The notes: generated from the letters alone by a model not told the origin. Counted from the first letter of the stretch, positions 7,424 through 15,237 are shown. The stretch is DNA of 35,057 bases from Flavobacterium sp. (GCA_030153045.1 JASLID010000123.1:1-35057), one strand, 5' to 3'. Program-made: numbers and translations.

Positions 7424-8821
7424 TTATTTTTTGTCGAGTATATTTCCTTTAAAGTCAAACAATACACACGGATATTGTAAACCAATGCTCTCTCCAAACT
7501 CTGTGTAGGCATAATTTAAAACCTTTTCTCCCTGCATTAAATAAAGTAATACTGTGTTGTCGGGCATAAGATACCAAACCGAATTTTCCTTAGTATCCTT
7601 ATTATTTAGTTCTATGAAGATTGCTTTTTCCACAAAATCTTTTTCAAATCTGTAATTACAACCACAATATAACTGTTTGGATACGCTTATTGCATCTTCA
7701 TTCGCAAAAGCAGGTTTAGGTTCTTCATTTTTATATTTCTTAATGCTTTCCAAAAAATTGTCGTGTTTGATCCATTGCTCAGAATTCTTATTGAAACTGT
7801 CAATATTGTAGTCATTAATGGGTTTGTTATTATAATAGTATATATCAAGTCTAACGGATGGATTTTTATTGAGATAGTTAGTTAAGAATTCCATTTTTTG
7901 AACTCGTTTAATAATGCTATTGTAATCGGATTTGATACTATCTCTGGAATAGATAGATTTTTCTTCTTTTGTTGCTAAAAACATAATATTTACTTGAGGT
8001 AACATTGAGGCATTTGTCAGTCTTGCATAATATGTTTTTGCATCGTTCCAAATATATCTACCACGTCCATATTCTTCTCCAATATTCAAAATTTCAAAAT
8101 CCGATTTGAGTTCCTTAAGTTCATCTAAATAGTCATATGCCGACAATTTATATAAAGTTGGTTCATGGTAGTCCATGATTTTAGTAACTAAATATTTTGT
8201 CAAATTTTCACTGTCCATCATTTCTTGATATTGTCTTTTGCTTCCAATTAAATCAAAAAGAATTTTGTCAATGAAAGGATTGTAGTTCTTCGTATTATTA
8301 CTATTTGTCCAAGGAATTTTTTTTGTATTTCGTAATGATTTTCTAGAAGTGTATGTTTCAATCAACAAATCATTTTCAAATAATTTAATTGAGTATTCAT
8401 CTCTATATCTCTGGTGCATATTCACACAGCAGCCCAAGTCAAGATAGCTCAAAAAGTTTTCCTTATGCGTTTCAAGTTGGCTCAATTTATCTGATATGTA
8501 ATCTACCTGTTGAATATTCCATCCAATGTATTTGTTGTCATAATACTTTAAGAGATGCTTTGGATTTTCACGTATGGTGGTAGTATCAATTTTTGTTTCA
8601 GCGAAAAGTTTGTTGACTGATTTTATGCTTTCGAGTTCGGTTATGAGCTGATTTACTTTTTTTGATTTCTTAATTTTGATTTGATTTGTCCTATATAAAT
8701 ATTCATTGTTGTCAAAATCTGTCGAATACAGATTGTAATGTACTTCAATAGTGTATTTATGACTTTGGGCAAGTAAATTGCCTGAAAAAAGTAATAATAT
8801 GATTGCTTGTAGTATTTTCAT
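7424..8821 (-). CDS. Secreted orphan protein of unknown function
   Basis: I do not recognise this 465-residue protein. A signal peptide is clear (MKILQAIILLLFSGNLLAQ), so it is exported. The mature part is rich in Lys, Asn, Asp and Tyr and has no transmembrane helix. Cysteines cluster in LGCCVN, YCGCNYRF and YPCVLF and could form disulphides. No T9SS tail, lipobox or catalytic signature is visible. Near the C-terminus, WYLMPDNTVLLYLMQGEKVL and LFDFKGNILDKK look like beta-hairpin repeats. It sits between the cupin region and ndh with no obvious operon partner and is followed by a long imperfect hairpin, an arrangement that fits an accessory gene. Confidence 0.8.
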   Translation of the reverse strand: MKILQAIILLLFSGNLLAQSHKYTIEVHYNLYSTDFDNNEYLYRTNQIKIKKSKKVNQLITELESIKSVNKLFAETKIDTTTIRENPKHLLKYYDNKYIGWNIQQVDYISDKLSQLETHKENFLSYLDLGCCVNMHQRYRDEYSIKLFENDLLIETYTSRKSLRNTKKIPWTNSNNTKNYNPFIDKILFDLIGSKRQYQEMMDSENLTKYLVTKIMDYHEPTLYKLSAYDYLDELKELKSDFEILNIGEEYGRGRYIWNDAKTYYARLTNASMLPQVNIMFLATKEEKSIYSRDSIKSDYNSIIKRVQKMEFLTNYLNKNPSVRLDIYYYNNKPINDYNIDSFNKNSEQWIKHDNFLESIKKYKNEEPKPAFANEDAISVSKQLYCGCNYRFEKDFVEKAIFIELNNKDTKENSVWYLMPDNTVLLYLMQGEKVLNYAYTEFGESIGLQYPCVLFDFKGNILDKK

Positions 8822-8877
8822 TAAGATGGCAGGTAACTATGTAAATATACGTTCAATATCATTTAAAAATAAGTTAA

Positions 8878-10182
8878 TTATATTTCATCACTAGTAAAGG
8901 TCGTAAAACTCTTCTTTTTGTAAGGACGAATGATCAACCTTCCTTCACGGTCAAAACGAATGTAATTGTACACCCAATTTAAGAAAACAACTGCTTTGTT
9001 TTTGAAACCTATCAATGAAAATAAGTGTACAAACATCCAAACAAACCACGCAAAGACACCATTGAAATGGTATTTAGGCAAATCGACAACGGCTTTGTTC
9101 CTTCCGATAGTGGCCATAGAACCTTTATCGTTATATTCGAAAGGTTCCATGGGTTTATTGTTCATTAATTTTACCAAATTTTCACCCAATAAATCACCTT
9201 GTTGTAAAGCCGGTTGTGCCATCATAGGGTGTCCTTGAGGATAAGCCGGAATTTCCATTGAAGCAATATCGCCAACAGCAAAAATATTGTCGTATCCATT
9301 TACCTGATTGAAGGCGTTGACACGAATACGGTCTACTTTTTCCACTAACGATTTAGCATCTAATCCTGTTATTGCTGCACCTTGCACACCAGCTGTCCAG
9401 ATAACGGTGGCTGAATCGAAAGTTAAATCGGAATTCGTAGAAATGGTACGCCCATCGTAATTGGTAACCCGAACATTTTTCCAAATTTTGACACCCAAAC
9501 CCAAAAGAAATTTTTCGGCAGCTTGAGACGATTTTTCACTCATCGTATTTAGGATTCGGTCACCACTTTGAATTAGATTGATTTGCATTTTACCCATATC
9601 TAAATCCGGATAATCTTTTTGGAGAATGGCTTTTTTCATTTCGGCTAATGCCCCTGCGAGCTCTACTCCTGTTGGTCCTCCTCCTACTAACACGAAATTG
9701 ATTAAACTGTTTTTATCGTTCTCATCTTTTGTTAAAACGGCTTGTTCAAAGTTTTCTAAAATCAAACTACGAATATTGAGTGATTGCGGAATGGTTTTCA
9801 TCGACATCGAATTGCGTTCGATTTCTTTGTTGCCAAAATAATTGGTTTTTGAACCTGTGGCAATGACGAGATAATCGTAGTGTAAATCGCCAATTTCGGA
9901 AATAATTTTTTGATTTTTAGTGTCAATTTCTTTTACTGAAGTCAACCGGAAATAAAAATCGTTATACTCTTGAATTACTTTACGAATAGGATACGCTATA
10001 GAGCCCGCTTCTAGTCCGCCAGTAGCCACTTGATACAATAAAGGTTGAAATGTGTGGTAATTGTGTTTGTCTAACAAAACAACTTGACAATTTTTATTTT
10101 TTAGCTTTTTGGCTAATGCTATTCCGGCAAAGCCTCCACCAATAATTACAATTCTTTTTTTTTCAGAGTGTGGGATATTCAT
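8878..10182 (-). CDS. ndh: Type II NADH:quinone oxidoreductase
   Basis: This membrane-associated flavoprotein transfers electrons from NADH to quinone without pumping protons. The N-terminal FAD Rossmann motif is IVIIGGGFAGIALAKKL. The second dinucleotide motif, FVLVGGGPTGVELAGAL, binds NADH. FAVGDIAS near the C-terminus contacts FAD. The C-terminal WFVWMFVHLFSLIGF and the region after it are hydrophobic and anchor the protein to the membrane. The chosen start (MNIPHSEKKR, 434 residues) begins the FAD fold directly. The frame extends 26 codons further to 10260, but that part is hydrophobic translation of CAAT-type repeat DNA and is rejected. Upstream lies a repeat-rich region shared with a divergent sigma factor gene. 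Confidence 0.93.
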   Translation of the reverse strand: MNIPHSEKKRIVIIGGGFAGIALAKKLKNKNCQVVLLDKHNYHTFQPLLYQVATGGLEAGSIAYPIRKVIQEYNDFYFRLTSVKEIDTKNQKIISEIGDLHYDYLVIATGSKTNYFGNKEIERNSMSMKTIPQSLNIRSLILENFEQAVLTKDENDKNSLINFVLVGGGPTGVELAGALAEMKKAILQKDYPDLDMGKMQINLIQSGDRILNTMSEKSSQAAEKFLLGLGVKIWKNVRVTNYDGRTISTNSDLTFDSATVIWTAGVQGAAITGLDAKSLVEKVDRIRVNAFNQVNGYDNIFAVGDIASMEIPAYPQGHPMMAQPALQQGDLLGENLVKLMNNKPMEPFEYNDKGSMATIGRNKAVVDLPKYHFNGVFAWFVWMFVHLFSLIGFKNKAVVFLNWVYNYIRFDREGRLIIRPYKKKSFTTFTSDEI

Positions 10183-10235
10183 TTTTATTTTTGAAAGGTT
10201 GAGAAATGCTAAGTTAAGAAAAATGGCAATGGTAA

Positions 10236-10354
10236 AAATCAATTTCAATAACAATGGCAAAAATCAATGGCAATAACAATAAATCAATTTCAATAACAAT
10301 GGCAAAAATCAATGGCAATAAAAATAAATCAATTTCAATAGCAATGGCAATAAC
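10236..10354. repeat. 45-bp tandem repeat, about 2.6 copies
   Basis: Copy 1 is 10236-10280 and copy 2 is 10281-10325, differing at one base; copy 3 starts at 10326 and decays after about 25 nt. Each unit begins AAATCAATTTCAATAACAAT and is itself built from short CAATgg/CAATaa words. It lies directly upstream of ndh. A further half-unit occurs at 10592-10608 and an inverted one at 10644-10660. Confidence 0.85.
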
Positions 10355-10385
10355 AAAGTTGAATAGAAGCCTAAAGTAGTCTTTT

Positions 10386-10532
10386 AGCCCCGATGGAAGT
10401 GGAAATCCTTTTTTGCGTTAATTCGAGTTTCTCGCGATAGCGAGGAGTATCGAGAACAAGAAAAAAAGATTACTTCACTTAATGTCTGTTTTAACTGGTG
10501 TTCAGTGAACTTCGTTTGTAACGAACAGCGGG
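10386..10532 (+). repeat. Structured intergenic repeat, copy A (long form)
   Basis: It begins AGCCCCGAT and ends AGCGGG. CCCG (10389-10392) can pair with CGGG (10529-10532). AATC (10404-10407), a single bulged C, then TTTTTT (10409-10414) pair with AAAAAA (10462-10467) and GATT (10468-10471); AAGT/ACTT adds four pairs. The inner loop holds CTCGC-GATA-GCGAG (10431-10444), and the right half holds hairpins at 10500-10510 and 10511-10525. Imperfect outer ends TTTTAGCCC (10382-10390) and GGGCTTAAAA (10561-10570) may mark the full element, which interrupts CAAT-type repeats. A shorter relative lies at 13851-13929. Confidence 0.65.
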
Positions 10533-10591
10533 AATTACGAATGAAACAATGCCTGAAGTTGGGCTTAAAAAAATAGTCCAATAGCAATAAC

Positions 10592-10660
10592 AAAAATCAA
10601 TGGCAATAAAAAATTGAAATTGAATATTGAAATTGTTATTGAATATTGTCATTGATTTTT
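10592..10660. repeat. Inverted CAAT-type repeat upstream of the sigma factor
   Basis: AAAAATCAATGGCAATA (10592-10608) pairs with TATTGTCATTGATTTTT (10644-10660), 16 of 17 positions, around a 35-nt loop made of ATTGAA words. The left arm repeats the second half of the 45-bp unit at 10236. The right arm ends 45 nt before the sigma factor ATG, so the structure overlaps its probable promoter (TTTATTTG at 10664-10671). Confidence 0.65.
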
Positions 10661-10704
10661 ACTTTTATTTGTAACAAAATCATCAACAAAACTACTAACT
10701 CAGT

Positions 10705-11199
10705 ATGAGTAATGCATTAGAGCAATCGTTTGTAACGCAGTTAAAAGAAAATCAGAATATAATTCATAAGATTTGTCGGCTTTATACTCAAGGTGAAGAT
10801 GAACATAACGATTTGTTTCAGGAAATTACGATTCAACTATGGAAGGCTTTCCCGAAGTTTAGAGGGGATTCTAAATTTTCTACTTGGGCATATCGTGTGG
10901 CACTGAATACTGCTATTACATTATACCGAAAATCAACAAAAAAAGTTAATACGATTGAGTTTGAAACTGGCAAACATTTTGTTTCTCAGGAAGAATACAA
11001 TTATGAGGAAGAAGAGCATATAAAACTTTTATACCAAGCCGTCAAGCAGTTAAATGACATTGAGAAAGCATTGGTTTTTATGTATTTGGAAGATAAAGAT
11101 TATGTAGAAATTTCGGAAACACTAGGGATTAGCGAAGTAAATGCAAGGGTAAAAATGAATCGAATTAAGACAAAATTGAAGAAAATTATTAATCCGTAA
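10705..11199 (+). CDS. ECF-type RNA polymerase sigma factor
   Basis: The 164-residue protein has the two-domain layout of ECF sigma factors. Region 2 covers about residues 20-85 (DLFQEITIQLWKAFPKF, then STWAYRVALNTAITLYRK). Region 4, about residues 105-160, is a helix-turn-helix ending DYVEISETLGISEVNARVKM. It would direct RNA polymerase to a small set of promoters in response to an envelope or stress signal. The next gene begins 15 nt downstream and encodes a membrane protein that is the natural candidate to hold or regulate it. No target promoter can be named. The upstream region is unusual, with CAAT-type inverted repeats. Confidence 0.92.
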   Translation: MSNALEQSFVTQLKENQNIIHKICRLYTQGEDEHNDLFQEITIQLWKAFPKFRGDSKFSTWAYRVALNTAITLYRKSTKKVNTIEFETGKHFVSQEEYNYEEEEHIKLLYQAVKQLNDIEKALVFMYLEDKDYVEISETLGISEVNARVKMNRIKTKLKKIINP

Positions 11200-11214
11200 C
11201 GATAAAGGTAAAAA

Positions 11215-11850
11215 ATGGAAGAGCTGGATTTATTAAAAAAAGATTGGAATAAGAAAGATAGTTTTCCGAAGGTTTCGGAAGAGAAAATCTATGGCATGTT
11301 GCATAAAAATTCATCATCGACAGTGAAGTGGATTTTTATTATCAGCTTAATAGAATTAGGATTGGGGTTTGTGTTAAATTTTGGACTTTCGTTTACAAAA
11401 TACGACCAGAAAAACATTGAATTCCTGAAACAATTGGGGGTTTATGATTATTATAATATTTTCATGTTGATACTTTATGTTGTCATTGGGTATTTTATTA
11501 TCCGATTTTATAGTATGTATAAAAAAGTATCCACAACCGATAATACTAAATCGTTAATGCATACTATTTTGAAAACCAGAAAAGTGGTTAAAAATTATAT
11601 TTTGTTTAATCTTCTCACTGCTGCCACTTTATTCATCCTTATTTTTAGTTATGGTATTATTAAAGGGATTCAAGATGTATCTAATGGTGTCGAAGTTAGT
11701 ATGACCACATACATCGTAGCTATATTTGTGGCGGTACTAGTAACTGGAATTGTTACAGGTATCCTTTGGACAGTGTACAACTTAATTTACGGAAGACTAG
11801 TGCGTAGGCTGAATAAAAATTACAACGAATTAAAAAAGATAGATTTATAG
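11215..11850 (+). CDS. Four-helix membrane protein, probable sigma-factor partner
   Basis: This 211-residue protein is co-transcribed with the ECF sigma factor. A cytosolic N-terminus of about 38 residues (MEELDLLKKDWNKKD) is followed by four hydrophobic segments: VKWIFIISLIELGLGFVLNF, YYNIFMLILYVVIGYFIIRF, YILFNLLTAATLFILIFSYG and TYIVAIFVAVLVTGIVTGIL. A basic tail ends the protein. The N-terminal segment could act as an anti-sigma domain, but it has no zinc-binding HxxxCxxC motif and no obvious FecR-like periplasmic domain. Proteins of this type next to flavobacterial sigma factors are usually left unnamed. The anti-sigma role is inferred from position only. Confidence 0.8.
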   Translation: MEELDLLKKDWNKKDSFPKVSEEKIYGMLHKNSSSTVKWIFIISLIELGLGFVLNFGLSFTKYDQKNIEFLKQLGVYDYYNIFMLILYVVIGYFIIRFYSMYKKVSTTDNTKSLMHTILKTRKVVKNYILFNLLTAATLFILIFSYGIIKGIQDVSNGVEVSMTTYIVAIFVAVLVTGIVTGILWTVYNLIYGRLVRRLNKNYNELKKIDL

Positions 11851-11862
11851 CAACATTAAAAC

Positions 11863-11897
11863 AAAAAATCCCGAGCTCACACTCGGGATTTTTTTAT
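11863..11897. terminator. Bidirectional terminator
   Basis: AAAAAATCCCGAG (11863-11875), a 6-nt loop, then CTCGGGATTTTTTT. The A-run and T-run allow termination of the sigma factor operon (+) and of the small secreted protein gene (-). Confidence 0.9.
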
Positions 11898-11912
11898 TTT
11901 ATAAATTTCGAA

Positions 11913-12251
11913 TTATTCTGGTTTAAACTTCACTACAAAAGAATATAATTTCCCTGGATGCATTATGCCTTTTTCAACTTTTTGGTAGTTTAATTTCTCT
12001 ATTAAATATTTTTTAAACATTTCGTTTTTAGCTCCCACCTGTAAAACAATTAATTCATTGTCATTATTTACCATAGCGGTAAATCGTACAATCTCAGCTT
12101 TTTCAAATTCTTCAGTAATTGTTAGTGACCCTAATAATTTAGTGATGTTTTTTACCGCTTTTGGATAATCATCAACAGGATTTACTTCTTTTGCCGAAAC
12201 AAAAGTTACATTCATAACTAAAACCACCAATAACAAAACTAACTTTTTCAT
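11913..12251 (-). CDS. Small secreted protein of unknown function
   Basis: This 112-residue protein has a signal peptide (MKKLVLLLVVLVMNVTFVSA). The mature part is about 92 residues of mixed alpha/beta character, with YPKAVKNITKLLGSL, then VRFTAMVNNDNELIVLQVG and FKKYLIEKLNYQKV. The last parts (a strand with NDNELIV, then a helix and a final strand YSFVVKFKPE) resemble the shape of TonB C-terminal-like domains, which is only an impression. I do not recognise a named family. It is a single gene with its own -7 element at 12278-12285. Confidence 0.8.
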   Translation of the reverse strand: MKKLVLLLVVLVMNVTFVSAKEVNPVDDYPKAVKNITKLLGSLTITEEFEKAEIVRFTAMVNNDNELIVLQVGAKNEMFKKYLIEKLNYQKVEKGIMHPGKLYSFVVKFKPE

Positions 12252-12277
12252 GTTTTTTTTCTTTTAAGATTACAGGA

Positions 12278-12285
12278 CAAAATTA
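12278..12285 (-). promoter_or_regulatory. -7 element for the small secreted protein gene
   Basis: TAATTTTG on the minus strand matches TAnnTTTG. A TTTG lies 15 nt further upstream (12301-12304), slightly closer than usual. The predicted leader is about 20 nt. The rest of the gap 12252-12574 shows only the sucC terminator and AT-rich DNA. Confidence 0.45.
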
Positions 12286-12510
12286 CAATTGAAATAGACT
12301 CAAAAAAGTGTTTATCAATTACTTAACCTATATTTAAAATTAGATTCTGTAAGAAAAAGCGTAAATAACAATCTGTCGACAAAACACCTAAAAAGCTGAC
12401 AAACCTCTATTTTTTAATTCTTTTTTTTAGACTTTTAATAATTTCAAAAACTCATAAAGGAAACATTAAATTAAAGCATCTTAATAGAATCTTAAAAATT
12501 TACATTGTAT

Positions 12511-12540
12511 AAACAAAAAAGCCTCAGCAATTGCTGAGGC
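12511..12540 (-). terminator. Terminator of sucC
   Basis: The perfect palindrome GCCTCAGCAATTGCTGAGGC (12521-12540) is followed on the minus strand by TTTTTTG. Confidence 0.88.
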
Positions 12541-12574
12541 CTTCTCTATGATTGGGACAAAAAATGTCTTTTTC

Positions 12575-13768
12575 TTAGCTTAACGCTGCTTTAACTTGAT
12601 CTGCTGCTTCTTGGAATTGTACTGCAGATAAAATTGGCATACCTGAATTATCAATTAATTCTTTAGCAATTTCTGCATTTGTTCCTTGCAAACGAACGAT
12701 GATTGGCACTTTAATAGCGTCACCCATGTTTTTGTAAGCATCAACTACACCTTGAGCAACACGGTCACAACGAACGATTCCTCCGAAGATGTTAATCAAG
12801 ATAGCTTTTACGTTTGGATCTTTTAAGATAATACGGAAAGCCAACTCTACACGTTTTGCATCAGCAGTTCCTCCTACGTCAAGGAAGTTAGCTGGCTCGT
12901 AACCTGCATATTTAATTAAGTCCATTGTTGCCATAGCAAGACCAGCACCGTTTACCATACAACCTACAGTTCCGTCAAGGTCAACATAATTTAATCCTGC
13001 AGCTTTAGCTTCCACTTCGATTGGATTTTCTTCACGAACGTCTCTGTATTCAGCCAAAAGTGGGTGTCTGTATAAAGCGTTGTCATCTAAATTTACTTTA
13101 GCATCAACAGCAATAATTTTGTTGTCTGAAGTTTTCAAAACTGGGTTGATTTCAAACATAGAAGCATCAGAACCGATGTACGCTTTGTATAAAGCATCTG
13201 TAAACTGCACCATTTCTTTGAATGCGTTTCCTGACAATCCTAAATTGAAAGCAATTCTTCTAGCTTGAAAACCTTGTAATCCAACAGCTGGATCAATTTC
13301 TTCAGTAAAAATTAAATGAGGTGTGTGTTCAGCCACATCTTCGATATCCATTCCACCTTCAGTAGAATACATAATCATATTACGACCTTTACCTCTATTT
13401 AATAAAACTGACATATAAAATTCTGAAGTTTCGCTTTCACCTGGATAATAAACATCCTCAGCTACTAAAACTTTGTGTACTTTTTTTCCTTCAGCAGAAG
13501 TTTGTGGTGTGATTAATTGCATTCCAATGATTTGTTCTGCTAATTCTTCTACTTGCTGTAAATTTTTAGCAAGCTTCACTCCTCCACCTTTTCCACGACC
13601 ACCAGCGTGAACTTGTGCTTTAATAACATGCCATCCTGTTCCCGTTTCGGCAGTTAATTGTTTTGCCGCAGCAACCGCTTCTTGAGGGTTGTTTGCAACA
13701 TAACCACGTTGAACTTTTACACCATAACTGGCTAATATCTCTTTTCCTTGGTATTCGTGTATATCCAT
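12575..13768 (-). CDS. sucC: Succinyl-CoA synthetase, beta subunit
   Basis: The beta subunit (397 residues, usual length) pairs with SucD to convert succinyl-CoA to succinate with formation of ATP or GTP in the TCA cycle. MDIHEYQGKEILASYGV is the classic N-terminus of the ATP-grasp domain. KAQVHAGGRGKGGGVKLAK is the nucleotide-binding signature, and FEINPVL carries metal-binding residues. NGAGLAMATMDLIKYAG and LDVGGTA, then INIFGGIVRCDRVA, mark the C-terminal CoA-ligase-type domain. sucD is not adjacent on either side, so the subunits are encoded apart. A structured repeat lies upstream, between this gene and lysA. Confidence 0.96.
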   Translation of the reverse strand: MDIHEYQGKEILASYGVKVQRGYVANNPQEAVAAAKQLTAETGTGWHVIKAQVHAGGRGKGGGVKLAKNLQQVEELAEQIIGMQLITPQTSAEGKKVHKVLVAEDVYYPGESETSEFYMSVLLNRGKGRNMIMYSTEGGMDIEDVAEHTPHLIFTEEIDPAVGLQGFQARRIAFNLGLSGNAFKEMVQFTDALYKAYIGSDASMFEINPVLKTSDNKIIAVDAKVNLDDNALYRHPLLAEYRDVREENPIEVEAKAAGLNYVDLDGTVGCMVNGAGLAMATMDLIKYAGYEPANFLDVGGTADAKRVELAFRIILKDPNVKAILINIFGGIVRCDRVAQGVVDAYKNMGDAIKVPIIVRLQGTNAEIAKELIDNSGMPILSAVQFQEAADQVKAALS

Positions 13769-13797
13769 AATGAAGTTTTTGACTTTTTAAAGTGCCA

Positions 13798-13805
13798 CAA
13801 AAATA
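13798..13805 (-). promoter_or_regulatory. -7 element of sucC
   Basis: TATTTTTG on the minus strand matches TAnnTTTG and would give a leader of about 23 nt. No TTG is found 17-23 nt upstream. Confidence 0.45.
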
Positions 13806-13850
13806 ATAAATTCCAAACGAATATTCTAACTGATTTTGTTTTTTATTTGG

Positions 13851-13929
13851 AGCTATTTCCAGCTATCCGTTTCAATCTTTAAAAAAGCAAAAAAAGCCTT
13901 TTTAAAGGATTTCACTGCTATCTGGGCTA
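13851..13929 (-). repeat. Structured intergenic repeat, copy B (compact form)
   Basis: Read on the minus strand it begins TAGCCCAGAT and ends near AGCTGGAAAT. CCAG pairs with CTGG (forward 13922-13925 and 13859-13862). The inner helix is AATC, a bulged C, then TTTAAAAAGGC, closed by a T-rich loop, against GCTTTTTTAAA and GATT. It shares the start, the AAATCC block with the bulged C, the AAAGATT block and the end with copy A at 10386-10532. The outer pair C-G in copy A is A-T here, a compensatory change. Both copies lie between divergent genes. Confidence 0.68.
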
Positions 13930-13985
13930 AAGCAAATGTTTTAAATATAACATTTTGTTATAATTTGTTAAATATTGTTATTAAA

Positions 13986-14016
13986 TTGTATTCTAACTTA
14001 GTAGAAGCTAATTTCG
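13986..14016 (+). promoter_or_regulatory. Candidate promoter of lysA
   Basis: TTG at 13986-13988, a 20-nt spacer and TAATTTCG at 14009-14016 (7 of 8 to TAnnTTTG). The leader would be very short, about 10 nt. Confidence 0.4.
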
Positions 14017-14031
14017 CAAAAAATATTTTAC

Positions 14032-15237
14032 ATGGAATCACAACAATTACTTGCCATAGCGGAGGAATTTGGCAGTCCTCTTTATGTGTATGATGCAGAA
14101 AAAATTCAATTTCAGTACAATCGATTGACTAATGCTTTTTCAAAGGTTGAAAGATTGCGCATTAATTATGCTGTTAAAGCTTTATCCAACATTTCAATTC
14201 TAAAGTTACTCAAACAAATGGGATCAGGTTTGGATACCGTTTCTATACAAGAAGTTCAATTGGGATTGCATGCTGGTTTTACTCCAGATAAAATAATTTA
14301 CACACCTAATGGAGTTTCAATTGACGAAATTGAAGCAGTAACAAAATTAGGCGTTCAAATTAATATTGACAACCTTTCCATTTTAGAGCAATTTGGAACC
14401 AAACACCCTAATGTTCCTGTTTGCATTCGGATCAATCCGCATGTCATGGCTGGAGGAAATTCAAATATTTCAGTGGGACATATTGATAGTAAATTTGGTA
14501 TTTCCATACATCAATTACCACATTTGTTACGTATTGTTGAAAATACTAAAATGCACATTAACGGAATTCACATGCACACGGGTTCCGATATTTTAGACAT
14601 TGAAGTCTTTTTGTATGCTGCAGAAATTTTGTTTGAAACTGCAAAACACTTTAAAACATTAGATTTTATCGATTTTGGAAGCGGATTCAAAGTCCCTTAC
14701 AAAAAAGGTGATATTGAAACCAATGTAGAAGAATTTGGAAGAAAACTAACCAAACGTTTTTTGGCTTTTGAAAAAGAATACGGACGCGAATTGACATTAG
14801 CTTTTGAACCAGGTAAATTTTTAGTAAGTGAAGCTGGTTTCTTTTTAGCAAAAGTCAATGTTGTAAAACAAACGACTTCGACTGTTTTTGCAGGAATCGA
14901 TTCGGGTTTTAATCATTTAATTCGTCCAATGTTATATGGCTCTCAACACCATATTGAAAACATTTCGCACCCTAAAGGAAAGGAACGTTTTTACACTGTT
15001 GTAGGTTATATTTGTGAGACAGATACTTTTGCCACCAACAGACGAATTACAGAAATTAAAGAAGGAGATATTCTTTGTTTTAGAAATGCCGGAGCCTATT
15101 GCTTTTCGATGGCATCTAATTACAATTCTCGTTACAAACCTTCCGAAGTATTGTGGAAAGATGGAAAAGCACATCTTATCCGTGAAAGAGAAACTTTTGA
15201 AGACTTACTTAAAAATCAGATTGAAATTGAATTATAA
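14032..15237 (+). CDS. lysA: Diaminopimelate decarboxylase
   Basis: This PLP enzyme catalyses the last step of lysine synthesis, meso-diaminopimelate to lysine and CO2. It has 401 residues, normal for the family. The PLP lysine is K49 in NYAVKALSN. Other landmarks are HMHTGSD, DFGSGFKVP (the glycine loop binding phosphate), EPGKFLVSEAGF, the C-terminal ICETDTFA (catalytic Cys from the partner subunit) and NAGAYCFSMASNYN. The fold is an alanine-racemase-like barrel followed by a beta domain. It is a single gene, divergent from sucC, and ends at a terminator shared with pafA. Confidence 0.95.
   Translation: MESQQLLAIAEEFGSPLYVYDAEKIQFQYNRLTNAFSKVERLRINYAVKALSNISILKLLKQMGSGLDTVSIQEVQLGLHAGFTPDKIIYTPNGVSIDEIEAVTKLGVQINIDNLSILEQFGTKHPNVPVCIRINPHVMAGGNSNISVGHIDSKFGISIHQLPHLLRIVENTKMHINGIHMHTGSDILDIEVFLYAAEILFETAKHFKTLDFIDFGSGFKVPYKKGDIETNVEEFGRKLTKRFLAFEKEYGRELTLAFEPGKFLVSEAGFFLAKVNVVKQTTSTVFAGIDSGFNHLIRPMLYGSQHHIENISHPKGKERFYTVVGYICETDTFATNRRITEIKEGDILCFRNAGAYCFSMASNYNSRYKPSEVLWKDGKAHLIRERETFEDLLKNQIEIEL

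Noticed and set aside
10183..10260. N-terminal extension of ndh by 26 codons
   Set aside because: The extension translates CAAT-type repeat DNA, and the FAD-binding fold starts right after the ATG at 10182.
10236..10354. CRISPR array
   Set aside because: The 45-bp units are directly adjacent with no unique spacers, and no cas genes are present.
10386..10532. Intrinsic terminator
   Set aside because: It lies between divergent genes, so there is no transcript to end, and no T-run follows the outer stem.
10384..10593. 69-codon frame on the minus strand
   Set aside because: It lies entirely inside the structured repeat and its flanks, and its composition follows the repeat rather than a protein.
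13836..14093. 85-codon frame on the plus strand before lysA
   Set aside because: It runs through repeat copy B and into lysA in another frame; no protein-like pattern.
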